Part shown: positions 1 to 10,917 of the stretch, one piece after another | Layout: the number at the start of each line of letters is the position of its first letter | Numbering within the stretch: position 1 is the stretch's first letter | NCBI GenBank assembly: GCA_951799425.1 | Contig: OX637393.1 | Coordinates: forward strand, 4,821,001 to 4,885,000 | From: Ilex aquifolium | Taxonomy: Eukaryota; Streptophyta; Magnoliopsida; Aquifoliales; Aquifoliaceae | Length of the DNA: 64,000 nucleotides | Direction: 5' to 3' | Notes under the pieces: model-generated | What the model saw: the letters and a program-made list of their open reading frames with translations, nothing else | The model's database searches: none | What the model was told of the DNA's origin: nothing | Made by a program: the position numbers and the translations under genes

Positions 1-835
1 GCTCATGATATATTTGAGGACAAACTTCATTCACACCCCCTTTAGGTAAGTATATCTTCAATGAGACCCCCTCTAGATAAGCATATCTTCAATGAGACCC
101 CTTTGTTTTCTAATTTTTTTTACGTATTAAAATTCGAGTGAATTAAAATTCGATTCAAGCTAATTAAAATTTATTTTTTTACATATTAAAATTTGAGCCA
201 AGTAAAAATTATATTTTTTACGTATTAAAATTTGGGTTAATTAAAATTCTATTTGAGCCAATTAAACATTATTTTTAATCGACTCAAATCAAATTTTAAT
301 TAACTCGTATTGAATTTTAATCAGCCCAAATTTTAATTGACTTAAATTTTAATAAATCGAATTTTAATTGACACGAATTTTAATAAGTAAAAAAATATAA
401 ATTTTGATCGACTCAAAAGCGAATTTTAATCGGCGCTAACAACTTAGGTAAAGTTCAAATCGACTCAAATTTTAATATGTAAAAAATAAAATTTAATAGA
501 CTCGAATTTTAATAAGTTAAAAAAAATAAAATTTATTCAGTTTCAATCGAATTTTAATTAGTTCAAATTTTAATATATAGAAAAATAAATTTTAATCGGC
601 TCAAATTTTAATAAAATTTTTGTAGAAAAATTACTTGAGATTTATGTAAAGGTATTTTTGGTATTTTAGATTATTTTTTTTTTGTTAGAAATGATAGTTT
701 AATGGTAAGAGATGTTAGTGATGTTTAAATATAAACTAGAAGGGGTGTCAGTGATGTTTTTTATAATAGAGGGGTGTCCTTGAATATATAATAAACTAGG
801 AGAGGTGTGACTGAAATTTTTCCAAAAAGTTAACA
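1..835. repeat. AT-rich foldback repeat region
   Basis: The left flank (20-115) repeats 'ataagcatatcttcaatgag' units with CCCC blocks; the right flank (705-830) carries inverted counterparts with GGGGTGT blocks. Between them lie dozens of diverged copies, in both directions, of 'aattttaatcgactcaaa'. This looks like one foldback element with a degenerate core. No gene is seen. Confidence 0.5.
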
Positions 836-929
836 ATGTTTGAAATTCGTCGTAATTTTAAGCCAATAGAAAAACCTCATGATAAGTACATGAGTCGAGT
901 ACAATGAATTTCCTCCCAAATTGTAATAT

Positions 930-1189
930 TATGATGTGAAAATTGGAAGTGAGTCCTCCTAGATGTACTTGTTTAGAGATAAGTCCTGCAAGAAAACTTA
1001 TAAGGGGCTAAGTCCATGTTTAAAATTATATGTAATGACTTAAGTCCACTTTTTTTTTTTATCTCAAAAATACTCTTCCTTGAAAGGAAGTTAAATTAAT
1101 TTCCTATTTTAGAAATTGCTATCCCTTAATTCAAGGTCAATTAAAATATATCAATAAAATCTTCATCATAAATTTAAAATTCAAATTCA

Positions 1190-1264
<75 letters not shown>

Positions 1265-1684
1265 ATTCATGTTACTATTTTTTTTATTATGTTACTGTTC
1301 ATGTTACTGCTTTTGTTGAGTATGTTACTGTTCATGTTACTATTATTTTGAGCATGTTACTATTATTATTTTACTAAATATTAATATTCAATATTACTAT
1401 TTGTTTTGTTTTTGAATATTACTATTTTTTGTGTTTGAATTGTACTATTTTTTGCCTTTGAATTTGAGAGAAAATTATTGTTAAGTATGTTACAGTTTTT
1501 ATTAAGCATGTTACTATTTTTGTTGAACATGTTATTATTTTTTAAAAATATTAATATTGAATGTTTCAATTTTTTTTATGTTTAAATGTTACTATTTTTT
1601 TGTGTTTAAATGTATTATTTTTTGTGTCCAAGTGATAACTTTTTTTTGTATTTGAATGTTACTATTTTTTATTTTTAATGTTAC

Positions 1685-1715
<31 letters not shown>

Positions 1716-1985
1716 CTAACCTATATATGGATATAGATAGATAAGAGAGAGGGAAAATTTTAATGTTAGTCAAACTCTTAACCTATATATGGATATAGAT
1801 AGATATGAGAGAGAAAAGATTTTAATGTTAATCAAACTCTTAAGATTTAGGAGTTTAATTTTTAGTTTTATTTCACTTCTAAGGGAAGGGATAATATGGT
1901 AAAATTGACAAAAAATGGACTTCATAACAAATAAGTTTCTTTGACGGACTTAAATTCAAACAAGTCCATATAGGGGGACCGGCCT
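930..1985. repeat. Foldback element with microsatellite and tandem-repeat core
   Basis: Outer arms around 'agtcc..aagtaca' (930-1060) and their inverted match (1905-1975) enclose a (CT)n-(AT)n microsatellite at about 1193-1260, a run of diverged 'catgttactattttt' units (1265-1690), and a tandem duplication of about 66 bp (1718-1850; 'cctatatatggatatagata'). The short open frames here are products of the repeats. Confidence 0.5.
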
Positions 1986-2257
1986 CCAAATTTCCCTATT
2001 ATGATTGTGTCAGCCAAAAAAAAAACTTGTGTACATAAATACAAAAGTTTAAGCTTAGCAAGACACAATCATACATCATAATATAAAATAAATTATGGCA
2101 TCTATCAATTAGAATCCAATACAACACATTTGCCATTTTTTCTAATAAGGGGCCCACATTTTCTCTCCTCCCAAACAAAGACAGACGGCCCTTGGGCCCC
2201 ACAACCTGACCTCTCTCTCTCCACCGAAAGAAAAAATGTTATTTAGAATTAATTTAA

Positions 2258-2437
2258 CAGCAATGCTATTGAGACCTAATTTATTGGTATAATTTACTAA
2301 CCTAATTCACTATGGCCTTTGGATTGACTGTGGGACCCATCAAACATTGGAACTTGATGTTGATCTAATGGTTTTACTGAAGCTACATCACTATGTCAGA
2401 AAATTAGGTCAAATTTTAGGTCCAAATAATATTACTC
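2258..2437. mobile_element. 180-bp MITE with 9-bp target duplication
   Basis: The inverted ends start CAGCAATGCTATTGAGACCT and, on the complement, GAGTAATATTATTTGGACCT. The direct repeat TTAATTTAA lies at 2249-2257 and 2438-2446. A 9-bp duplication suggests the Mutator superfamily; hAT (8 bp) is the alternative. Confidence 0.65.
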
Positions 2438-2592
2438 TTAATTTAAATAGCATTGTATTGGAAGCGGGATTTATCTACCTCAACTAATTTAACAATTATA
2501 TTAAATTAAGTTTTTAATTAAATCTTCAAATTAAATTTCTATAACGTTGCTTTACTCTGAAATACAATTGATATCCTCTCTGAACCACTTTC

Positions 2593-2790
2593 TGTTTTTG
2601 GTGTAAATCATTCGGTGTCCGGTAGTCACAACGGGCTCCGATTAATCCGGATTCGAGTCAGGTAGGACCACAAACGCGACAAAGTTCTTCCTATCGAGTA
2701 TTTAAATGCAACTGTTTTTCCAAATTTCAAACCGAGAACCTTGGTTAAACTAGAATAACCCCAAATCAGTTGATCTACGCGCGCGGTGGT
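2593..2790 (-). mobile_element. tRNA-derived SINE, near full length
   Basis: Minus-strand element of 198 bp: a T run at the low-coordinate end is the complement of its tail. The head has an A-box-like GTAGATCAACTGATTTGGGG and a B-box-like GGTTCTCGGTTTGAAA. The target duplication TCTCTGAACCACTTTC (16 bp, perfect) lies at 2577-2592 and 2791-2806. Confidence 0.75.
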
Positions 2791-2806
2791 TCTCTGAACC
2801 ACTTTC

Positions 2807-3529
2807 ATGTGTGAGGTCCAAATGCCACTTATCAACCTTTTAACTATGGCACAAAAAAAAAAAAAAAAAATTTGTACGTTAAATAATTTTTGGAGTACAT
2901 ATACTTTTTAGAATTTATTTATTATTTTTTGAGTGCAGGGTGGTAAAAACTTATAATTTTTGGAATTTTTTTTTATTTTTTAATATAATACGGAAAAGTG
3001 ATTCTCATCAAACTTTAGACACCGCAAAATATAATATCCAAAAGCAACATTCGGTATCGTAAACGAACCTGATAGGACAATATTTACCCAAAAAAAAATT
3101 TATCGAAAAGCAACATAAAATAGAATTGTAATATTTCCACGCGCCGCCGCAGTTGCCACCCTTGCACCAGCTAGCTACACCTTTTTGACTTTCAAGTACA
3201 AACTCAGGAATAAGATGTGGGTCCAAATGCCTATTCTTATGAAATTCCTATTCTTGGACAACGTAACGTGATCTGGCAATCTAACACAGCCGTACAAAAG
3301 CCCCACTCGCCGCCGTAGCTCCCACTCTTACAATTCTAATTTACTCTCGCCAGCGGACATGTTTGTTCGACGTATTAAAAGATGGGATTGGGCTATAATT
3401 AATCTAATAATTATTTAATATTAAGTTTGAATCAAGTTATAAGATTCGTCGGTATTAAAGATATTTTAGTATTGGCCCGAATTCTAAACAATTATGTAGC
3501 ATCCCATAGTTGATATAAACCAATATATA
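2807..3529. other. Intergenic stretch, nothing recognised
   Basis: AT-rich with a poly-A tract near 2852-2870. Short frames only; no repeat family or gene recognised. Confidence 0.5.
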
Positions 3530-4113
3530 TATATATATAATAAAATATAATACAATTCAAATATCAAAAGATAAACAAAATAATTTTTATTTTTCGCGGC
3601 TAAAATCCATTTAAATTTTATCTTAAAGTTAATTCAATGACTAATATTAACAACTCAAATTTAATAAAAAAAAATAACCTTAAAGGTGTATTTGGATTAA
3701 CTTTTTAAATGTTTTTCGATAACTTATAACTTCTCATAAGTATTATTTCTTTTTTAAAAGTAGTATTTAGAATCGACCAACCACCACCACCACCACCACC
3801 ACCATCCCCACTATCACCATTGCCACCACCATCAATGTCTCACCGTTACCGCCTCACCACCACCATCATCATTGCCACCCAAGGTTGCTATCATCACAAT
3901 CAATCGTCGTCACTCATCATCGCCATCACCGTTTTCCACCCCCACCATTGCCACCCATCACCATTACCACTGCTTAACCCCACTATAACCGGTGTTTAAA
4001 TTATTTTCTCTCTCCTCTATCTTTGTAATTTGATTTTGAATGTAAATACAAATATGTTTATTATTGATCATTTTTTTTATTATTTCGTGTTTTCAGGTAC
4101 GGGAAATAACTAG
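3530..4113 (+). mobile_element. Helitron-like nonautonomous element, copy 1
   Basis: Begins with TATATATAATAAAATATAAT and ends AAATAACTAG followed by T, as plant Helitrons do (CTRR end, insertion before T). A degenerate hairpin CGT..ACG precedes the end. The core (about 3778-3980) is a CAC/CCA-rich microsatellite. The same left end, core type and right end recur at 26905-27708. Confidence 0.55.
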
Positions 4114-4800
4114 TATATAATAAAGTACAATACAATTCAAATCTCAAAAGATAAACAAAATGACTTTTGTTTTTCACGATTAGGATCTCTTTAAATTTTA
4201 CTTTAAAGTTAATCTGACGGCTAATATTAACACCCCAAATTTAATAGAAAAAATAGGGCCCTAATGGTGTATTTGGGGTAACCTTTTAAAAGTTCTTCTA
4301 GAATTTATAACTTCTCATAAGTACTTTAAAAAAAAAATTAGTGTTTAGAACTACCCCATCACCACCACCCCCCCCCCCCCCCACCACCCCACCACCACCA
4401 CTATCACCACTACCGCCATCACCACCATTACTGTTGTCGCCATCACACCACCACCACTATTGCCATCCCACCACCACTACCACACTCATCGCCCCACCGC
4501 CACTATTGTCGCAACCCTACCACCACCATCGCTGCCACTCCACCACCACCTCTTTCATAACAATCACTATCATCCCACCACCACCACCGTCGTCGCTACC
4601 ACCATTGTCGTCGCCACCGCTGCTGCCACCTTACCACCATCGTTACTGTCCCACCATCACCACCACCTCCACCGCCCCACCACCACGACCATCATCATTG
4701 CCACTCACGGTTGTCACCATCACAGTCGATCGTCGTCACTCCCCACAACCATCACCGTCTCACACCACCACCACTACCACCGCTCGCCGTGATATTAAAT
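4114..4800 (+). mobile_element. Helitron-like element, copy 2 (3' end missing)
   Basis: Starts directly at the CTAG end of copy 1 (TATATAATAAAGTACAAT), so the two stand head to tail. The left 230 bp match copies 1 and 3. The CAC/CCA core (4355-4790) is the longest of the three and includes a run of about 15 C. The usual right end with CTAG is absent. The His/Pro/Thr-rich frames read from this core are not genes. Confidence 0.5.
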
Positions 4801-5319
4801 AAACTATGATTGATATTAATCAGTCTTTTTTGCTCTATCATTTAGATGCTTGTGATCTTTTTCATTAGTCTTTCGTAAACGGTTACTCATATTATTTTTT
4901 TTAACAAGAAAAAAAGGTTTGAGGGGTAATCGGGATGGAATCTCTGTTTATGCGTGATCGCAGCAATTGTACAATGGACTTAGATGGTAGGAAACTGTAG
5001 ATACTCTCAAAGGCTATCTCAAGTCATAGCATTTTCCTTAAATCATACTTATCCCGAGTCATAGCCTTATCTCGATTCATAGCTGTCAGTAAAAACAAAA
5101 GAAGTTCCTATGAATTCAATCGTACTTGCTAACTTCATGGGAGCCAGCGAAAACCTTAAACGGATGATTATAAACTAGTGAAACACCAGCAGTGGTAACT
5201 TTATCTCATGATCATCTTAACATAGATTTCGGTGGAAATTACTTGTCATATACAATGGTTGTTGATCTATCACATATTAAAATTAAACAAAAATATAATA
5301 GAAATTATATCATTTCCAT
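4801..5319. other. Intergenic, 3' flank of the DUF641 gene
   Basis: No coding frame or known repeat. It would hold the 3' UTR of the minus-strand DUF641 gene. Confidence 0.5.
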
Positions 5320-6699
5320 CTAAAAGTTGTAAAAACACAAATCATTCACCGGATTTACCGCCGGAGACAGAAATACTCGACTTTGTATCACCATTTTGCC
5401 GATCCTGAAGCCCGGAACCACCGTAAACGCCACCACAAAACCGCCGTCAGCCGCCGCAAACACATCATTATCAACACTCTCCATGAACACTTCGGAAAAT
5501 CTTGAACCCTTTCTCACTTGAAAAATATCCAGTTGTTGATCAAAAGAAAATGCCAAACAGTGCAAAATCCAAACCCTTCTCGCCATTTCCGCAAAAACCT
5601 TGAAAAATTCCGTTTCTGGGTACTCGCCGGAGTTGATCATCTTTCTCTGATTCAAATTCCCGGAAAATGAAGTCTCCATTTTCGGGTGAATCAAACGGAG
5701 ATACTTCGTCTTCAAGAACTTCCCAAACAGAGAATTCTCATTCTGTTTCAGAAATTGAATCGAACCCACTGATTTTAGCTTCTTGAACTGATCAAAGAAG
5801 AAAAATCGACCCTGATTATCATCTTGTAAAGACTCGATTAGGAGAGAGAAAGTTGGACTGTTGAACCCATCAAACATTTCTCTGCAAACAAATGACTCAA
5901 AAGCAAAACACTTGTGGTATGTGTTCTTGAATGTGACTTCAGGCTCTATGGCTTTTGAAGCAGCTTCAATATCCCAATTTGCAGACTCCATTTCTCTGAT
6001 CAAAAGCTTCACAAAGTTTCTTACAGATCTCAATGCGTAGTTTAAAACCATGTTGAAGTCTTTTGGGTTTGAATCTGATAGATTCACATTGTCAAGAACA
6101 GAGAAACACCCACTTTCATTGAGTTTCTTCTCGAGTGACTTGTTGTTCAGAGTGGTCTCATTCAATTCTTCTTTCAGTGAAGAAATTTCAGAATCTTTGA
6201 CGTCAATTTCAGACTCCATTTTCTTCATTGTGATCTCATAAGTCTTCATGAGAGACTGTTGTTCTTGAATTTCTGCTAGTAAAAGAGTCACATGGGGTGG
6301 TGAAGAATCGATTTTTTTCTTCAAGAAACTATGTTTTAGCTCTGAAAGTACTTTGAGTTCATTCACTACTGCTTGATCTGCAGACTGAACATGATCTACA
6401 TTGTAAGGAAACTGAGCTATTTGGAGCTCAGCATAAGAAGCTTTAACTGCAGAAATGGTGGCGAAGAGCTTGGCAATGAAGGCTTGAATGGCGGCTCTGT
6501 CCTTGAACCTGGCTTCATCAGTGTCTTCTTTTTCAAATTGTTGACTTGGGTCACAGCATTTGAGTCTTTCTTGAGGTATAATCAAGCAAAACCCATTGTT
6601 GGAGAGAGATTTTGTGGATGTTTTGAGGCTGATGACTTTCTGGAATGTTTTTGCTAGTCTGCTTTTGGTTGGGGTTGAAGAGGGTTTGATTGAATCCAT
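5320..6699 (-). CDS. UNE1: DUF641 protein, UNE1/GIL1/IRKI family
   Basis: Single-exon gene of 459 codons. The first ATG of the open frame lies 24 codons upstream (6771), but MDSIKP at 6699 is preferred because family members begin with a short polar N-terminus and the upstream residues look like translated leader. Seen: a basic N-terminus (about residues 12-30), a DUF641 core from about 70 to 125 (AFIAKLFATISAVKASYAEL, then an NVDHVQSAD stretch), a predicted coiled coil at about 137-195, and a C-terminal conserved part with YHKCFAFESFVCREMF near 285 and FFFFDQFKKLKS further on. Family knowledge: DUF641 proteins include GIL1 (gravitropism in light), IRKI (interacts with the receptor kinase IRK) and UNE1 (a female gametophyte mutant); the biochemical role is unknown. 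The UNE1 assignment rests mainly on the neighbouring SEC61 alpha and ERD2 genes, as recalled for Arabidopsis; the family call is firmer than the symbol. Confidence 0.88.
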   Translation of the reverse strand: MDSIKPSSTPTKSRLAKTFQKVISLKTSTKSLSNNGFCLIIPQERLKCCDPSQQFEKEDTDEARFKDRAAIQAFIAKLFATISAVKASYAELQIAQFPYNVDHVQSADQAVVNELKVLSELKHSFLKKKIDSSPPHVTLLLAEIQEQQSLMKTYEITMKKMESEIDVKDSEISSLKEELNETTLNNKSLEKKLNESGCFSVLDNVNLSDSNPKDFNMVLNYALRSVRNFVKLLIREMESANWDIEAASKAIEPEVTFKNTYHKCFAFESFVCREMFDGFNSPTFSLLIESLQDDNQGRFFFFDQFKKLKSVGSIQFLKQNENSLFGKFLKTKYLRLIHPKMETSFSGNLNQRKMINSGEYPETEFFKVFAEMARRVWILHCLAFSFDQQLDIFQVRKGSRFSEVFMESVDNDVFAAADGGFVVAFTVVPGFRIGKMVIQSRVFLSPAVNPVNDLCFYNF

Positions 6700-6930
6700 T
6701 GATTTTGGAGCTAAAATCAGAGAAAAATTGTGGAAATGGTTGGAGGCATGAAAGGGTTTGTGTATGAACACAAAAACGAGAATAGGATTGTCTGAGAGAG
6801 AGAGAGGGTGTTTGGAGGAAAAGAAAATGTTACAAGATACAGAAAAGTAGTGGCAGTCCTTTGACTCTCTAGGTTGAAGCTGGAGATAGAGGTCGCGAAA
6901 GCAGGATTTAAAGCGCGGGAAAGAAAGATA
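6700..6930 (-). promoter_or_regulatory. Leader and proximal promoter of the DUF641 gene
   Basis: Directly upstream of the start at 6699. It contains a GA run on the plus strand (6794-6807), which is CT in the sense of the gene, and GCGGGAAA at 6915-6922, whose reverse complement TTTCCCGC fits the E2F consensus TTTSSCGC. No convincing TATA box was fixed. The E2F match is a motif hit only. Confidence 0.35.
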
Positions 6931-8582
6931 AAGATCACTCTTTGGTATCTAAAATTCTCATTTATTAAACCACAACAACGACTAATATTAATCAAATTTT
7001 TATTTATTTTGATCTAATGGTATAAAATTCACTCTGAAAATTTGTTCCGCTCAAAAACATTATGCACGACCCTCAATATCAGACAACTCTACAAACATAT
7101 TCTTTAATATCAAACAACTCTATTAATTCATACCTAACTCTCTCTTTTCTCTCCTCCACATCTCTCTATTTTCTTTTTGTTTACTTTAATTTTAAATTAC
7201 GTAATTAAAAAAATAAATTTCTATTTAAAATATGATATTATATGATTAATATTTAATTTTTTTATATTTCAAAGTATCTTTATACACGATGTTATTACCT
7301 AGTATTAAAATTGGATAGTGTTTTGTTTATATTGGTTTCATGTCAAAATTGATTCAACAAATACAAGATTTATTTCTCAATTAAATAAATTTGAGAGAAT
7401 CTCATTTTGTATACCGAAGATTTAAGATTTTTATTTTATGCCCTCAAATATTATATTTCTCATATTACACCCTAAATATATTAAAAGTGTTACAATGTGA
7501 CTTTTTTATTAACTTCCGCTGTGAAAAATCACTCTCATTAACATCTTGATGAACTGAGTAACGAAAACTAAAAAAAATGTCACATTGCAACATTTTTAAT
7601 ACATTAAAGGAACAATTTAAAAAATTTAATCTTTAAGAATACAAACAATGATACTTGTGGACCTTGGTCTTCTACATACTACGTATTCATGAGTGTTTAT
7701 GCATATAACAACCGTTTGGTGCTAGAGAATATATTTTTTTATCTTCTTTTTTTTCCTCCCTCATTCTTTTTGGCTTTTTAATGGATGCTTAGTAAACATG
7801 GGGTCCAATTTAGAATAACACAATCTCTTGGGTCAAGTTATGAGAGATTTATCTCTCGTAAATATTCTAATCTCAGCGTAGATAACCTACTTTTGACCAG
7901 ACCGGATAAAGAATTAGTTGAGATATACATAAGCTTATACAAACACTCCTAATCATTGAACCAAAAGAAAAATAAAATAGAACAACATGGGTATGGACGA
8001 CATGACATTATTGAGCATTGTTTGGCTTCATGATCAAGAACCATGATGTTTGGTAGCAAGAATCTATGATTCAGTGAGGCAAACTAGCAGCAACAAAATA
8101 GGCTTTTAAAAAAGAATAAGAATAACCAATATTATAATCAATGAAAAATGATACTTTTGATCGGAATTAATCAATTTAAATCATATACTATGTATTCTTT
8201 TTAAAGGGAGTGGCAAAATATGATCAGATACAACACTGTTGTAACAATGGAATATAAAGTGTATCGAAGTTGAATTATTTTGACACAATTACGAATAAGA
8301 TGATCCCTTTTCAACACCTACTAGACCAAAAAGATGGTGTGGATGAAATAATGAATAAAAGATTAGTGGGTGGGGGGACACCATTGTTATTACCAAATTT
8401 CTAGGGAACATCACAATTGTCTTGATTTTAGTAAAATAAAATAACAATTCAAAAAAAAAAAAAACATTTTATTATGTTTCAATTTGATTCTATGACCAGC
8501 TGGAACCCAATAACCAATTGATTTTGATTCTATAAATATTCCAATGAGCACATTTTGGTTGGTGCTAGAGTTTCATTTCTCT
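6931..8582. other. Intergenic with a weak foldback
   Basis: At 7395-7650 inverted arms ('gtataccgaagatttaagat' against 'atctttaagaatacaaac') surround 'tgtcacattgcaac', a MITE-like foldback without clear ends. Elsewhere AT-rich DNA with nothing recognised. Confidence 0.4.
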
Positions 8583-8763
8583 TTTCTTTTTTTTTTTTGG
8601 CTCATGCAGGAGAGGAGGAGGACGAGGCTTGAACTCAAGTCCAACAATGGACACAATGATCATTAGATCAACCGCTAACATCAGAATTTCAGTGAGGCTC
8701 TTCTAATGGGATGGTCGGGATGTGAACCTGACACTTAAACTTCTCACAGAATCCGACCTAATT
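8583..8763 (-). mobile_element. Probable tRNA-derived SINE
   Basis: A T run (8587-8598) is followed by a body whose complement reads GGTTGATCTAATGATCATTG (A-box-like) and GAGTTCAAGCCTC (B-box-like). No target duplication found. Confidence 0.45.
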
Positions 8764-9490
8764 TTGACCCCCAAAAAAAATTGATAATGATAAAAAATCC
8801 TAAAGTTTAGTATTATAACCGATAATCACTATAAGAAAATAGATTTGCCAAGGTAAAAAGTATTTTCAACAAAATTGAGGGGTTTATAAGGCCAATAAAA
8901 AAAATATAGAATCAGCCCCCCTGGAGAAATTTTCAGCACTGAGCATATGAATATTTAAAGATTGAAAACTACATGTCTTCTTTAAGTTATCATAATAGAC
9001 AATCAAGTTTCTCGTGCTTGACATAATAATACTAAGTAGATCATAATTTGGTCATGCACCCCTACATTGTAAGGATTACAGTGCTGGAGAATGTATTGGT
9101 TTGTTGAAATTTGGTAGTATTTTCCTTGGTTTTAATAGGAATGGACATCATTATTTTGAACTATGATTGTTTTTTCCTCCATTGCTTAGTTACATTGTTG
9201 TCATCCAACTAAATCTATCAACGGATTGGATTTAGATCGTATTTTTAATCCTTCAAATCAAATATGATTTGAAAACCCAATTATAATATTCTACCGATTT
9301 CGTCATACAATTTATAAAATACATAAATATCAAAAATCTAAATTGAACCATACAACTCAATTGGACATGCATTTCAACCCCTTATTTAGCACTGATATAT
9401 CTAAACCGAATTCGTAAAATATGACATAAATGAATTTGGAGTTTTAGGCTAAAACTTAGGTTTAGACATACTAATATCAATATTGATTTA
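8764..9490. other. Intergenic, nothing recognised
   Basis: AT-rich DNA without long frames or recognisable repeats. Confidence 0.5.
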
Positions 9491-10114
9491 GGGTCCGTTT
9501 GGTTAGGAAGAAAAAAATGATGGAAAGTGAAAATGATAGAAAGTGAAGTGAAAGAAAAGAAAATAATAGAAAATATATTTTCATACATGTATTTGGTTAG
9601 AATGGAAAATTTACCAGAAAATTTTAAAAACAATTCATTATATTGTTTGAAAGAAAGAAAAGGTAAAGAAATTTTTTATAATTGTCTAAATTACCCTTAA
9701 TTATATTAAATTGGTCTAAAAAAGAAAAAAAATATGTAATTATAATTGAAAGTTAAAAAATTTTAAAAAAATGACTCGAAACTTAATTTTAAGACAATCA
9801 CCACTACAAAGGTCTTTGGGCCAAATTATATGATTAATTAAATTTATACCAAATTTTTTTAGAATTAATAACCAATAAAATATTTTTAAAAAAAATAAGG
9901 GTAAAATAGGAAGTTAGTTATAGATCACAATTTTCTTGCATTTTCTTGTGTTTTTTACAAGAAAAAAAAGTTGATTATTTGTGAGAAAATTCAAGTATGA
10001 AGGAAAATTATTTTTTCCATCATTTTCCTTTTCATGCTAACCAAACACATAAAAAATTTAAAAAATTTCTCTTTATTGCATTTTCTATCCTTCTCCCGCT
10101 AAACAAACGAACCC
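9491..10114. mobile_element. Tourist-like MITE (PIF/Harbinger type)
   Basis: 624 bp with inverted ends GGGTCCGTTTGGTTAG and, on the complement, GGGTTCGTTTGTTTAG (14 of 16 match), bracketed by TTA on both sides (9488-9490, 10115-10117). This combination is the signature of Tourist/Harbinger elements. The interior is AT-rich and noncoding. Confidence 0.75.
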
Positions 10115-10469
10115 TTAAGGCTCTATCTCAATTCTCGAAAGGGTAGGATTATTCCCACCCCAAAATATTCATTCACCACTTTATTATTCTCACCCCATTC
10201 TATATTCATTCGAGTGATTAGTCAACTAGTAACCACCTGTGCCATCAAACTCACTCAGCACCCAAATCTCCACCACCCCAACACCCACCATTGTCACCAC
10301 CCAGTTAACGATAACGTGATAGAGAAGCAGAGTTGAGAATGATGTTGATTCTCAAAGGCGAAGTCATCCATATTTTATGGAGATTCAGTGTCAGGGCAAA
10401 GTATGGTGAATGAACTAGAAGAGTTGGGGCTTTATATTGTAGTTTAAAAGGGGGGAATTGAGGTTGCGA

Positions 10470-10917
10470 AGGAGTTGTATCAGAGTCATGGCCAACGAGT
10501 GATATCAAAGTCATGGCCCAAGCCATAGTGTGACCTCCGCTCTTTGTGCTGGATGAGAGAACAGTGATGGTCATCCATTGTAAGTCTCGTTCAAGAAGGA
10601 GATTGTTGAGGTGTTGAACGAGCCTCATATTAGTTGGTGATGAGGGAGTCATAAGCCATAAAAGGGAGCGGGTCACTCCACCTACGAGGTGCGCCTTTTG
10701 GGCCGGAAACCATGTTCAACATTTGATATCAGAGTCATAGCCCAAGCTACAATGTAGACTCAGCTCCTTATGCCGGATGAGAGAACAATGATGGTCATCT
10801 ATTATAAGCCTCATTCTAGAGAAAAATTATTGAGGTGTTAAACGAGTCTCACATCGATTGGTAATGAATCACTCAAGCCATAAGGTGCATTTTTTGAGCT
10901 GAAAACCAGGCCCAACA
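10470..10917 (+). mobile_element. TRIM fossil (terminal-repeat retrotransposon in miniature), partly tandem
   Basis: Two short LTRs, 10612-10721 and 10836-10917, both start TGTT and end CAACA and share most of their sequence; the second is shorter. Just after the first LTR (10724) is TGATATCAGAGTCATAGCCC, close to the Met-tRNA primer site of plant TRIMs. A second primer-site-like and internal segment (about 10475-10611) precedes the first LTR, so at least one and a half units stand in tandem. It is noncoding. The divergence between the LTRs suggests considerable age. Confidence 0.7.

Noticed and set aside
1193-1260. (CT)n(AT)n tract considered as a promoter of a gene to the right
   Set aside because: No coding frame follows; it lies inside a foldback repeat.
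4341-4802. 153-codon Pro/His/Thr-rich plus-strand frame (and the overlapping 110-codon frame)
   Set aside because: It reads only the CAC/CCA microsatellite core of a Helitron-like element; all frames of such repeats stay open.
6700-6771. Upstream ATG of the DUF641 frame adding 24 residues
   Set aside because: The added residues do not resemble the family N-terminus; MDSIKP fits better.
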